Source: Rhodococcus rhodochrous
GTDB lineage: Bacteria > Actinomycetota > Actinomycetes > Mycobacteriales > Mycobacteriaceae
Direction of reading: 5' to 3'
Length of the DNA: 64,000 nt
Assembly: GCF_014854695.1 (NCBI RefSeq)
Contig: NZ_CP027557.1
Location: 2,852,001 to 2,916,000, forward strand
In this document: piece after piece, positions 7,841 to 16,651 of the stretch
Position numbering within the stretch: position 1 is the first letter of the stretch
How the letters are laid out: each line of letters starts with the position of its first letter
Notes under the pieces: model-generated
Told to the model about the DNA's origin: nothing
The model's database searches: none
Seen by the model: only the letters and a program-made list of their open reading frames with translations
Translations under genes and position numbers: made by a program

Positions 7841-8701
7841 TCAGAAGAAGTCGGCAGAGGTGATCTCGGCGCGGAAGAACTCGCCGTCCCCACCGGTACC
7901 CGTGTCCCAACTCGCGCGGATCCGCGAGGCGATCGTCATGCCGCCGAACCGGCGTTCGGCCTCGACCGCGACGATGAACGGATACCGGCCGAACTCATGA
8001 TTGTCGGGGTTGCCCCATCGCAGCATCCGCACCCCGCACAATGCCCCGTCATCGGCGACATCCAGACGCACGGTCTCCTTGTGGCGGTCCACCGTCCAGG
8101 TCGCCGAGGCGACGAATTCGTCGCCTCGCCACCGTGCGAGTGGAAACGATGTGGGCACGAAAATGCTCTCTCCGGCCAGGCGACCGGCCGCACTGTCGCT
8201 GACATCCGGACCATCGGCAGACATCACCGGGATGATTCCCCCGATCCGCCAAAGCATCTCGCCACACCCGTCGGTGAAACGATCGTACCCCGACACGGGC
8301 ATCGGGCCGATCCGAGTGGTCGCAGCCCAGATGAACCCCGTCGCCGGAGCGAGGAGTTGGACGGCGGTGAACGGTCGCCAGGAGCCGAGTCTGATCTCCC
8401 CGGAAATCTCCAGCCGTGCAGCTGCGGCCATCGGCGTGCCCTCGGCAACGGCATGATCGATCCAACGCCGCGCAGCAGGTGGCAGGGATGCGGTCATTGC
8501 CGGCGCGAACCGCTTACCGGTGCCCTTGACCTCGGACAGAGCGCGCCAGTGTGCGCCGACATGATGAGCGGCGCACGGAACAGCTGGTGCACGGCCTATG
8601 CGCACGAATCCTCCACCGGTCGGCTCGGCCCTTGACGATGCTTCGCTCGGACTCGGTGCTTCATCGGTGGGGTGGGCCGATACTCGCTGATTCCAGCACA
8701 T
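7841..8701 (-). CDS. DUF6544-family protein
   Basis: About 286 residues. Homology-like content starts around VGAHWRALSEVKGTGKRF; then come SLPPAARRWIDHAV, IRLGSWRPFTAVQLLAPATGFIW and a C-terminal WDTGTGGDGEFFRAEI strand. This matches the DUF6544 pattern of unknown function. The start is uncertain: ATG 8701 gives a low-complexity N-terminus, while GTG 8560 or ATG 8492 fit the conserved part better. A decayed copy lies at 21625-21910. No membrane helix is evident. Confidence 0.6.
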   Translation of the reverse strand: MCWNQRVSAHPTDEAPSPSEASSRAEPTGGGFVRIGRAPAVPCAAHHVGAHWRALSEVKGTGKRFAPAMTASLPPAARRWIDHAVAEGTPMAAAARLEISGEIRLGSWRPFTAVQLLAPATGFIWAATTRIGPMPVSGYDRFTDGCGEMLWRIGGIIPVMSADGPDVSDSAAGRLAGESIFVPTSFPLARWRGDEFVASATWTVDRHKETVRLDVADDGALCGVRMLRWGNPDNHEFGRYPFIVAVEAERRFGGMTIASRIRASWDTGTGGDGEFFRAEITSADFF

Positions 8702-8984
8702 TATGCCCGGCCCCGTGTCCTTGCCGATGGAATAGTCGATCGTCGCGCTGTAGGAAATCTCGGTCGGTCGCGGGTGGCGTCGCGGGGTAGACGGTCGTCC
8801 GAGACGGAAGAGGTACACATGCGCGCCACGGGTTGAGGACGCCGATTGTGGGGATGGTGGCTTTCGTCGCCGGCGCGATAGTGGTAGCAGTCTCAACCGA
8901 ACTAGGTTTCGCGGGCCGGGACGCGAACGGTTCGGCGTCTCGGCGTCGCATAGCACGAATCGACTGGTCGGCTGAGGGTGTTTT

Positions 8985-9120
8985 ACACGGCCGTTTCATA
9001 TATGTCGGGCCGGAGGCAACGAATCCGAGTCGAGAGTAGAGCGGTTGCGCATCTGCTGTGTGCAGCATCCAACCGTGTCGTCCATCGCGCAGGCACACGA
9101 CCTGGCTTCGCGACTTGGGC
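8985..9120 (-). pseudogene. GNAT acetyltransferase, C-terminal remnant
   Basis: On the minus strand HGWMLHTADAQPLYSRLGF, followed by GPTYMKRP, is the typical last part of a GNAT N-acetyltransferase (a DAQxLYxxLGF helix then a strand). It is only about 40 residues; the acetyl-CoA-binding half is missing and the frame runs on into non-coding sequence. Nothing else recognisable is seen in 8702-9346. Confidence 0.5.
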
Positions 9121-9346
9121 GCCGATTCTCGGAAGTCACCGACCCCGAGGGGTGTCGACTCGACGAATCCCGTTCCGTGTCACGCGAGGGCACGGGCAAT
9201 GAAGCAGGAATTCGACGTCTCCTCCATCGTGCTTGTCGATTTCCCGCGGCATTGCTCGATGTCGGCGGAACGGGGCTTTCACCCGCCGACCGCTGACGTT
9301 CGCGACTTTCCAGATTACGCCCGGGACGGCGGGTAATAAGGACGGC

Positions 9347-10132
9347 ATGACGAAATTGAATGCCGCGAGTCCCATCTGGCATGCGTTGGTGTGGATAGCG
9401 GTCTACGTGCTGCTTGCCAACATCGGCGACTGGATCTCCGAACTCTTCGACGAGCCGAATCTGGCGACCGCGCCGCTGTTGGCTGTGCTGTCGGTCGTCC
9501 TGTTCGCATACGTGAGGCGGAACGGCTGGTTGCGCTACTACGGTCTTCGCGCCCCCACGAGAGACGATTTCGCGGGCACGGCATGGTACATACCGTTGGG
9601 TGTCATCGTGGTGCTGCAGTACGCCAAAGGCTTTCGCAGTGATCTCGACCCGACCGAGGTGCTGCTGATAGTTCTGTTGATGGTTAGCGTCGGATTCGTC
9701 GAGGAACTGATCTTCCGGGGCTTGCTGTTCCGGGCCGTGCTCACGAACGGCACTCTGACCCGGGCCGTGCTCATCTCGGGCATCACGTTCGGTATCGGGC
9801 ACGTCGTGAATCTGGGGCGGGGATTCACGATCGCCGAGCAACTCGTTCAGATCGGTTTCGGGGTGGTCCTGGGGATCGTGCTGGCCTTGCTGTTCGCTGT
9901 GACCGGCACCATCGTTCCGCTCATCGTGTTCCATGCGCTGTTGAACATCAGTGGAAACGTGACGGCGCCCAGTTCCGACGCCGACCTGGTCCTGTTGGCT
10001 GTCACGGCTGTCCTCTGTGCTGGGTACATCGCGTATCTGGTGTCCGTGCTCCGGCGGCGAGGGGCTCGAATCGGGACCGAACCGGCACCGCGGCCGGGCC
10101 CGGTCGATCGGGACCACGGCCAGGTACGGTAA
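9347..10132 (+). CDS. CPBP-family intramembrane glutamic endopeptidase
   Basis: 261 residues from the ATG at 9347; an upstream in-frame start at 9233 would add non-hydrophobic sequence. The three CPBP (Abi/Rce1-like) motifs are visible: EELIFRG (EExxxR), FGIGH (FxxxH) and HALLN (HxxxN), within about seven or eight membrane helices. Members cleave prenylated or membrane-embedded substrates, or protect against bacteriocins. The substrate here is unknown and the gene is monocistronic. Confidence 0.88.
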   Translation: MTKLNAASPIWHALVWIAVYVLLANIGDWISELFDEPNLATAPLLAVLSVVLFAYVRRNGWLRYYGLRAPTRDDFAGTAWYIPLGVIVVLQYAKGFRSDLDPTEVLLIVLLMVSVGFVEELIFRGLLFRAVLTNGTLTRAVLISGITFGIGHVVNLGRGFTIAEQLVQIGFGVVLGIVLALLFAVTGTIVPLIVFHALLNISGNVTAPSSDADLVLLAVTAVLCAGYIAYLVSVLRRRGARIGTEPAPRPGPVDRDHGQVR

Positions 10133-10261
10133 CGACATTCGTCTCGAAGGGCAGGTGCTCACCCTGCAGAGCAGTGGCGGCTGCGTCGGGCCTTCGACGA
10201 TCTCAATGACCCCGGCGCGAAAAGCGCCCGTTGCGGCGCACGATGTTCCTATCGTGGAGCG

Positions 10262-10870
10262 GTGACAGGAACCGAATCCGACAACCCCGCTACCGGTGAT
10301 CTGCTCGATGTCTATCTACCGACCTACGATGTCGTGCTGACCGAACACCTGACGGTCGAAGCCGATGTGTCCGCCACCTACCGGGCCGCGCATGATCTGG
10401 ATTTCCTGCGGGTCCGCACCCCATTGCTGACCGCGGCCTTCTTCGTCCGCGGACTGCCCGCCCGTCTCGCCCGCCGACCGGCGCCAACGCTGCCTGAGCT
10501 GCGCATGTTCGCCGACCCCTCGTCGGCTGGGTTACCCGGCTGGCTGGTCCTGGGGCAGGTACCCGATCGGGAGATCGCCTTCGGTGCGGTCGGTAAGTTC
10601 TGGCAGCCCGACATCGAATGGCGCGACGTCCCTCGCGAGGAGTTCGCGGCGTTCGACGACCCAGGATGGGGAAAGATCGGTTGTCACTTCCTGGTGCGAC
10701 CCAACGGCGCGAACCGCAGTGTGCTCAGCTACGAATGCCGCACGAGCACGACAGATCCGCGCTCACACAAGCAGATGATGCGGTACTGGTGGCTGATTCG
10801 GCCGTTCGTCGGTCACATCATGCGTGCCACCGTGCGCACCATCGCAGCCGATGCCCGCCGAGGCACCTGA
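10262..10870 (+). CDS. Conserved protein of unknown function
   Basis: 202 residues from a GTG at 10262. I do not recognise a family with certainty. The fold-like pattern (VEADVSATYRAAHDLDFLRV..., ...FRP-like acidic strands, then HFLVRPNGANRSVLSYECRTSTTD and a C-terminal hydrophobic helix) resembles SRPBCC/START-like proteins. No signal peptide is seen. A truncated copy of residues about 55-105 (FFxRGxPARL, then PELRxFxDPSSAGLPG) occurs at 21388-21579, showing that this gene was once duplicated locally. Confidence 0.55.
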   Translation: MTGTESDNPATGDLLDVYLPTYDVVLTEHLTVEADVSATYRAAHDLDFLRVRTPLLTAAFFVRGLPARLARRPAPTLPELRMFADPSSAGLPGWLVLGQVPDREIAFGAVGKFWQPDIEWRDVPREEFAAFDDPGWGKIGCHFLVRPNGANRSVLSYECRTSTTDPRSHKQMMRYWWLIRPFVGHIMRATVRTIAADARRGT

Positions 10871-11543
10871 TTTCCCTTGTTCCACCCGGCAGCCACACAC
10901 GGGGAAGCCCACGGTGCGCGTGGCGCGGACTCTGCTCACCGAGCCCTCATCGAGGCAAGGGGGCCATGCGGTTCTGAGGCCGGCATGCCGACCCGATTGC
11001 GCGGGATCGTCTCGAATCGCAAGGCCGAGAACCATCCCGATTCCCGCCCCATAAGCGATGCCGAGGCCCACAGCGTTGTCGAGGACACTGGGCTCGATTG
11101 CCATGTACCCGGACGATACGGCAGTGGGCGAGCAGTCGGACTCCATGCTGCATCGACAGTCGGAGTCAATGGTCCACAGGCACGCGCATGATGGGACCGA
11201 AACGCGGCCGCACGAACCACCAGAGGCACCTGCGCGCCGTCCTGGACCGCAGATCGGGGGTGACCGCAGCATCCGTTGCCGACCGCACCGAAGCCGCGTC
11301 CGTAGGGACGCCTCATGAATGGGCGCCGATCTTGCCCCGATTCGCTCCGCACGTATCCCCTCGTGCTCGAGGAGCGGGGTTTGCGTATCGACCCGAAAGC
11401 TCTCCGGATCGTCCACGAGCGAGGTGCCGACATCCGGAGAGATGCGCGAGAGGCCTGATCCGGTACACCGATCCTCGGTCGTGCTCGGCAGCGTCGGGGC
11501 GGACACGGTCGCTGGTGCGGCGCATCGAGTGTGGACCAGAACG
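10871..11543. other. 673-bp stretch without a convincing gene
   Basis: Open frames exist on the minus strand, but protein-like composition is patchy. An ATG at 11104 opens a glycine-zipper-like hydrophobic segment (VLDNAVGLGIAYGAGIGMVLGLAI) that runs into basic, non-protein-like sequence. Around 11290-11430 a short stretch (DDPESFRVDTQTPLLEHEGI) looks coding. These may be remains of decayed genes; no intact gene is supported. Confidence 0.4.
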
Positions 11544-13061
11544 TCACAGACGCGGTGGTTCGCGGGTTGACAAATGGTCCGGGACCGACGAGGAGGCGGC
11601 CGGTCCTGGCGGTGGGGTGGTGTCGGCGCGCTCTCCCGGGTCGTGCGGGCCCTGGTCGAAGTGGAAGGGAGGATATTCGTCGCGCATGAGCGCGGCATAG
11701 GCCCACACGCGATATAGCCAGCGGTTGATGCCCATGACGAAGTCGAACAATCCCCGGGGATAAGTGCCGGTGAACAACACCGCCAGTGCCGCGAACAACA
11801 CCAGCACGCCCAGCAGTGAACCGAACGCCCATGTGCCGTTGCCGGTGGCGTTGTCAGCACCGTTGCCGGTGGCGATCCCGATGCTCCAGCCGCCGAGCCA
11901 TCCGCCCGCCAGCACTGCGAGGACGAGGTAGTGGGGGATGGCCAGCAGCCACCACTTGATCAACACCAGTCCGCGGGAGAGTCTCTGGGGGTAGTCGACC
12001 TCGAGATCGGCCGGGTAGTCGGTGCGGTGCAGGCTGAACGGGGGGTAGCGGTCGGTGCCCAGCGCCGAATAGGTGTAGAACGCCACCCGCCAGTTCCAGC
12101 GCAACACCCCGACGTTGAAATCGAACAGGGCACGGGGATAGCGGCCTGTGACCACGATGGCGACCCCGGCGGCTAGGGTGGCGAACACGAAGGCGACATT
12201 CAGGAAGAACAGCACGAGGTAGTGCGGGATCGCGATGATCCATTTGACCAGCCACAGCCACCGGGACAGCGGTTCGTCCAGTTCTCCGCGCAGGTGCACC
12301 GGGTACGCCCGCACCTGGTGTTGCGGTGCCGGTGTGGGCGTGGCGTCGGCGGCACCGTATGCCGGCCGGTGCGCAGGTGGGGGTCCGTGACGGCCGAGTC
12401 CGATCGCCCCGGCGAGCAGCAGGGGCAGTCCGAGGATCAGCAACACCACGGCGCCGGCCAGCGCCCCCAGCGCGAGCGGTCCGAGCAGGTCGATGTGCGC
12501 CCCTGCCTGCAGGCGGACATCGACTCCCGGTGAGCCGTCGGCATTCATGACCACGACGGTCCAGCTTCCCTCACGTACCGGCCATTGGGCCTGCTGGGTT
12601 CCCGCCCCGACGGCGGTGGCGTCCCAGAAGGGTTGCTCATTCGGTGCTGCGGCGGGCTCGTCGCCGGGGATCTCCCGGTAGTCGGCGTCGAAGGGATCGA
12701 ACTGCACCTCGGTGATGACGGTGTGCGCGACGTTCGCCAGATAGGCCTCGACGTCGCGGGTGGGGCCGATTCCGACGAAGATCTCACGCTCCGGTGCGGT
12801 GGCCGTGGCGCGCACGAGGAAACGGCCGATGTCCTGGGTGCGGAAACCGGGCGGGGCCGGTTCGTCGAGGAACAGATCCACACGTTCGGAGAGCAGCGCG
12901 CTGGAGGCGGTTCGGAACGTCTCGGTGGGGGTGGTCAGATATCCCTTGTCCCGCTGGATGACGTACAGCACCCCCAGGATCAACGCGGCGGCCCCCAAGA
13001 GCATGCCGAGCAGCGAGAGGATTGTGCCGACGACGAGCAGGACGACTTTGCCGGTCTTCAC
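11544..13061 (-). CDS. DUF4389 domain membrane protein
   Basis: 505 residues. An N-terminal helix (KVVLLVVGTILSLLGMLLGAAALILGVLYV) is followed by an extracytoplasmic region of about 150 residues and a second helix pair. Then come two DUF4389 repeats, each with a W(x)KWxxAIPHYLVL helix and a TGxYPRxLFDFxxGxxRWxxR motif. A C-terminal Pro-rich tail ends the protein. The domain's function is not established. The gene is upstream-divergent from an Rv1733c-like gene and lies near dormancy-type genes, so a stress role is possible but inferred. Confidence 0.85.
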   Translation of the reverse strand: MKTGKVVLLVVGTILSLLGMLLGAAALILGVLYVIQRDKGYLTTPTETFRTASSALLSERVDLFLDEPAPPGFRTQDIGRFLVRATATAPEREIFVGIGPTRDVEAYLANVAHTVITEVQFDPFDADYREIPGDEPAAAPNEQPFWDATAVGAGTQQAQWPVREGSWTVVVMNADGSPGVDVRLQAGAHIDLLGPLALGALAGAVVLLILGLPLLLAGAIGLGRHGPPPAHRPAYGAADATPTPAPQHQVRAYPVHLRGELDEPLSRWLWLVKWIIAIPHYLVLFFLNVAFVFATLAAGVAIVVTGRYPRALFDFNVGVLRWNWRVAFYTYSALGTDRYPPFSLHRTDYPADLEVDYPQRLSRGLVLIKWWLLAIPHYLVLAVLAGGWLGGWSIGIATGNGADNATGNGTWAFGSLLGVLVLFAALAVLFTGTYPRGLFDFVMGINRWLYRVWAYAALMRDEYPPFHFDQGPHDPGERADTTPPPGPAASSSVPDHLSTREPPRL

Positions 13062-13400
13062 GGATTGGCCCTCCAGACGACAACGACGGTCGGGGGAGTC
13101 GTCGGGTCACTGGAGGAACGACTCCGGGACTGTGCACTGGTGCGGTGGGGCACGCAGAGGTGACGGCGCGGCGCCCTCGGCGGATTTGTCGGGGGCGTTG
13201 CCGGTGGTCGGTCCCAGCGTATGTCGCACAGGTCAGTGCCGGGAAGGGAACAACGGCTCTACCGAATCGTGCCCGGCGTTCGGTGGCCACCGGGCGCGCC
13301 CATGGAAGCGACCAATGGCTCTACAGCAACGGCGGTAGACGGTCGACACTGAGGACAGAACAACACCGAGGACAGGACAACGGATGTCCCGGAGAGTGTG
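13062..13400. other. Divergent intergenic region, no gene seen
   Basis: 339 bases between the divergent DUF4389 and Rv1733c-like genes. It should hold both promoters. A small palindrome-like element (GGAGGAACGACTCC, near 13115) and several GGAC/GTCC half-sites are present, but no spaced pair matches the dormancy box. No coding frame stands out. Confidence 0.4.
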
Positions 13401-14009
13401 ATGAGTCGCAAGGATCCGGTAGTGATTCGATGGTGGCGCCTGCGGCCGTGGAGCCCGAATCCGCTCATGCGCGGCAGTGACCGGATCGAGACCGTCGCAG
13501 TGATCTTCATAGTGGCCGCCATGATGCTGCTCGTGCCCATTGCCGGTGCGATCGGAACCGTCTCGTATGCGCAGCTGACCGAACGATCACATCAGGCGAT
13601 CACCGGGGCCCAGCAAGTGCCGGCACTCGTGGTCGACAACGATGCGGGTGCAATGTCGGTGCGGGACCCGGTATCCGAGACTTCGACAGGACTTGCCCCT
13701 GTTCTCGCGCGTTGGGAGGCGGCGGGCACAGAGCACACCGGTCGGGTGAGACTCGAGACCCGCGCCGAGGCGGGGGAGACTGTACTCATCTGGGTCGATG
13801 AGGACGGCAACTACAGGCCGGCGCCGCGTACCGGAACGGAGAACGCGATCGCGGCGCTCGGAACAGCTTTGGCGTTTCTCGTCCTCGGAACGGCGGGATG
13901 CGCACTCGTCCTGTTCGGGCTGCACTGGGTGATGAACAGACATCGGATCGTGCGGTGGCAGCAGGAGTGGCAACAGGTGCGCCGTTCGCCGGGGTGGCAC
14001 ATCGGTTGA
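13401..14009 (+). CDS. Rv1733c-like two-helix membrane protein
   Basis: 202 residues from the ATG at 13401, with GGAGAG upstream. A basic N-terminus (RWWRLRPWSPNPLMRGSDRIE) leads into one helix (VAVIFIVAAMMLLVPIAGAIG). An external domain with the ETVLIWVDEDGNY motif, a second helix and a VMNRHR basic tail follow. This is the layout of mycobacterial Rv1733c, a dormancy-regulon membrane protein of unknown function. A truncated paralogue lies at 6460. Confidence 0.75.
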   Translation: MSRKDPVVIRWWRLRPWSPNPLMRGSDRIETVAVIFIVAAMMLLVPIAGAIGTVSYAQLTERSHQAITGAQQVPALVVDNDAGAMSVRDPVSETSTGLAPVLARWEAAGTEHTGRVRLETRAEAGETVLIWVDEDGNYRPAPRTGTENAIAALGTALAFLVLGTAGCALVLFGLHWVMNRHRIVRWQQEWQQVRRSPGWHIG

Positions 14010-14056
14010 GGGCACCAAATGGCGCAATTCGGACCATGGGTGCGCTTCCCAAGTTG

Positions 14057-14398
14057 TCACCGGGATGCGCCAGGCGTGCTCGGCCGTTGGTAGGTCACTT
14101 CCCACGGCTGCGCTCCGTGGTCGACCGGGCGCCATCCGTCCCCTTCGATGCGGTGTTGTATTTCGGCGAGGCTGTCGTCCATCCCGGGTGCCCACTGGTC
14201 CTGTGGGGGTACCGTTCCCCATAGTCGGGGGACGGGGAAGGCGGCACCGCGATAACGTGCTCGGCCGTCGACGACGCCGACGAACCGAATGTAGGCGTTA
14301 CCCGACTGGGAGGACAGGGTCGCCAGAAGCGCGGCCCACCAGTGCCGGGCCCCGACTTCTTCCAGTTGGAGTCGCAAGGTCTCGGTCTCGGGAGACAT
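14057..14398 (-). CDS. Small protein of unknown function
   Basis: 113 residues from the ATG at 14398. I do not recognise a family. It shares the pattern EVGARxxWxxL ... I(E/Q)xDGWxxVxxGxxxWxxTYxR with the 71-residue gene at 18966, so the two appear to be paralogues. Both sit beside the dormancy-like block. It is soluble, with no cysteine or metal motif visible. Confidence 0.55.
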   Translation of the reverse strand: MSPETETLRLQLEEVGARHWWAALLATLSSQSGNAYIRFVGVVDGRARYRGAAFPVPRLWGTVPPQDQWAPGMDDSLAEIQHRIEGDGWRPVDHGAQPWEVTYQRPSTPGASR

Positions 14399-14482
14399 GC
14401 ATCGGTCCTGTGTCTGTCGCGTCGTCGTCTGCCGCGTGACCCAAAAGACCCGCATGTGTGCCGGTCCGGTGATATCTGCTGG

Positions 14483-15883
14483 TTACGGTGCTGTTGGGTC
14501 TGCGGCGTCGGCGAGGTGGTGGAACTGTTCGTGCAGAGCCGTGGTGAGCTCTTCGAGGTCGGGGACGAGATCCGGATCGACCATGATCGTCACCGTCAGT
14601 GTGCCCGCATAGGACAGTGCCACGAAGGCGACAGCGATGTTTCCGGTGCTGACGATCAGCGGCACGATCGAGGTGACCGGCGCGTGGGCGATCGTCAGCG
14701 GCGTGGGTGGGCCCGGCAGGTCGGACAGGAACGAATTGACCAGCCGCTGCCGGTCGATGAACCACCGGAACATCCCGGTGGCGGCCAGGGCCCGGAACCA
14801 CGGACCCATCACCGCGGCTGACCCACCGCGCACGGTCGCCTTCTGCAGTCGGGTCCTGTGGGCCACGGCCACCAGACGCTGTGTCGGTGTCCCGACCAGC
14901 GGTACCCGCACGGGCATGACCCCGACCTGATTGCCCAACTGGCCACCGGCGGCAGCGCTACGAGCGGACACCGGTACCGAGATCACCAACTCCGACGGGC
15001 GCTCCCCGCGCCTGCGCAGGACCGTGGCCAGGGCGCCGCTGACGGCCACCAGCAGCACATCGTTGACCGTCGCCGCCCCGCATCGCCCCACCCGGCGGAG
15101 GGTCTCCAACTCCATCTCGGCCGTGCTGACCGCACGGCGAGCACCGGTGGGGGCATTGAACGAACAGCGAGGTGCACGTCCACCGGTGCCGCGCCCGAGT
15201 TCGGCCCACGCTGCCGGAATACGGGCGAGGGTCCATGGAAGATGGCGCAGCATCCGCAGACGTTCGGTGAGGTTGTCGACGAACAATTCCCGATTCCGGG
15301 GCCGCTCGGAAATCGAGACAGGGTCGTCGGTGGGTGCGGTGGTGTGCGGGCCATCGACGAGGTGCGCCAGAATCGCCAGACCTCCGATCCCGTCGGCCAG
15401 CACGTGGTGCAGCACCATCACCACCGCCACCCGGCCGTGGGGATCCGCGATGTCGGTGACGACGATCGCACGCCACAACGGCCGCGTTCGAGGCAATAGC
15501 CGGGTGAGCGCGTCCACCGCCAGCGACAGGACGGCCTCCCGGTCGCCGGGAGCCGGGCACCGCACCTGCGACAGGTGGGCTTCGAGGTCGAAGTGCGCAT
15601 CGTCGAACCAGTAGGGACGTCCGAGCCCGCAGCCCGGTTCGATCAAACGTTGCCGCAACCGCCCGATCCGGACGAGTCGCTCGGCGAGGACGGACCGCAC
15701 CGTCGCCGGATCCGGGGTGTCGATGTCGGTCTCGGCGAGGAAAAGTACCGCACCGACGTGCAGTGGTACCGGTCCGACATCCGAGACGAGCTCGGTCAGA
15801 TCACCTGGACCGATACGCTCTATCTGCTTCGATCCGATCACCTTTCGCGGACCGTGCGTGTGGTTGTCTGCGCCGGGGGTCAT
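14483..15883 (-). CDS. Wax ester synthase/diacylglycerol acyltransferase (WS/DGAT)
   Basis: 466 residues from the ATG at 15883 (a GTG at 15904 is possible). The active-site motif HHVLADG sits near residue 146. The order of blocks (an N-terminal LTELVSDVGPVPLHVGAVLFL region, the active site, then NDVLLVAVSGAL) matches the actinobacterial WS/DGAT (Tgs) family. These enzymes make triacylglycerol or wax esters from acyl-CoA at the membrane/lipid-body surface. It starts five bases after the CBS-domain gene and is probably co-transcribed with it. Confidence 0.9.
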   Translation of the reverse strand: MTPGADNHTHGPRKVIGSKQIERIGPGDLTELVSDVGPVPLHVGAVLFLAETDIDTPDPATVRSVLAERLVRIGRLRQRLIEPGCGLGRPYWFDDAHFDLEAHLSQVRCPAPGDREAVLSLAVDALTRLLPRTRPLWRAIVVTDIADPHGRVAVVMVLHHVLADGIGGLAILAHLVDGPHTTAPTDDPVSISERPRNRELFVDNLTERLRMLRHLPWTLARIPAAWAELGRGTGGRAPRCSFNAPTGARRAVSTAEMELETLRRVGRCGAATVNDVLLVAVSGALATVLRRRGERPSELVISVPVSARSAAAGGQLGNQVGVMPVRVPLVGTPTQRLVAVAHRTRLQKATVRGGSAAVMGPWFRALAATGMFRWFIDRQRLVNSFLSDLPGPPTPLTIAHAPVTSIVPLIVSTGNIAVAFVALSYAGTLTVTIMVDPDLVPDLEELTTALHEQFHHLADAADPTAP

Positions 15884-15887
15884 GGCG

Positions 15888-16442
15888 TCAGCCGACACGT
15901 ACACCGGTCACACCGGGGACCGTCTCGGCGAGCGCGGCAACGACCCGACGTTCGGACTCCTCGGCGTCTGCGCCGGAAACGTCGACGCGGCCGTCGGTGA
16001 CCGTCGCCGTCCAGCGATGTGGTCCTGCGTAGACGTCGAGACGGTGCTGAACCTCGTGCAGGATGCGGGTTTCATCCATCGTCAGCAACGACAGCAGATC
16101 GCGCCGTGTCACGATCCCGACGATCTTGCCGTTCTCGACGATCGGGATTGCGCGCAGGCCGGAGCGCAGCATCGCGGAGGCGAGAGCACTGACCTCGGTC
16201 TCTGGGGTCATCGCCACCACCGGGCTGGTCATGGCATCGGCTGCGGTGCCCTCCGTTCGAGGATGGTTGTGGAACTTCTCGCGCAGCAGATCACCTTCGG
16301 AGACGATGCCGACCAGGTGTTCGTCCTCGACGACAGGCAGGGCGGTGAAGCCGGATTCGTCGGCGATGCGCAGGCAGTCGTCGATCGACGTCGTCGGGCC
16401 GACCGTGGTGACGGGGATGCTCATGATGTGCCGCGCGTGCAT
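15888..16442 (-). CDS. CBS-pair protein with BON-like C-terminus
   Basis: 184 residues from the ATG at 16442, with GGAAGGA upstream. Two CBS motifs are present (SIDDCLRIADESGFTALPVVEDEHLVGIV and the matching ALASAMLRSGLRAIPIVENGKIVGIVTRRDLL). A short BON-like domain follows (VTDGRVDVSGADAEESERRVVAALAETVPGV). The architecture resembles hypoxic response protein 1 relatives; CBS pairs bind adenosine nucleotides. It heads an operon with the WS/DGAT gene, divergent from PEP synthase. Confidence 0.85.
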   Translation of the reverse strand: MHARHIMSIPVTTVGPTTSIDDCLRIADESGFTALPVVEDEHLVGIVSEGDLLREKFHNHPRTEGTAADAMTSPVVAMTPETEVSALASAMLRSGLRAIPIVENGKIVGIVTRRDLLSLLTMDETRILHEVQHRLDVYAGPHRWTATVTDGRVDVSGADAEESERRVVAALAETVPGVTGVRVG

Positions 16443-16519
16443 GCTCGTTCCTTCCGTCGACTCCAGCGTCACCGCCCTACGCGCTCGGGGGAAGAGTCGT
16501 TGGACCCCTGTCGTCGATT

Positions 16520-16535
16520 GCGGACCGACGTCCTT
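16520..16535. promoter_or_regulatory. Possible DosR-type box (GGAC-N4-GTCC)
   Basis: GCGGACCGACGTCCTT contains GGAC-N4-GTCC, the core of the mycobacterial DosR palindrome (GGGAC-N4-GTCCC). It lies in the divergent region between the CBS-WS/DGAT operon and PEP synthase, whose mycobacterial relatives include DosR targets. A single short palindrome in GC-rich DNA is weak evidence; no dosR gene is in the window. Confidence 0.35.
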
Positions 16536-16651
16536 TCACCCCGCGATTCGATCCGAAGACCGCCCCCAGCGGCCTACCGTGAAACACATCCTGCCGTGCA
16601 CGAGACAAAGCGCCCCTGCACTCGGCACGGCCACACTCCGGGGAGTCAACC

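Noticed and set aside
10763-11860. 365-codon minus-strand frame as one gene
   Set aside because: Its 5' part is the antisense-frame shadow of the DUF4389 gene end and its composition is not protein-like apart from two short pieces.
13362-13392. GGAC...GTCC pair upstream of the Rv1733c-like gene as a DosR box
   Set aside because: The half-sites are seven bases apart instead of four and arms do not extend.
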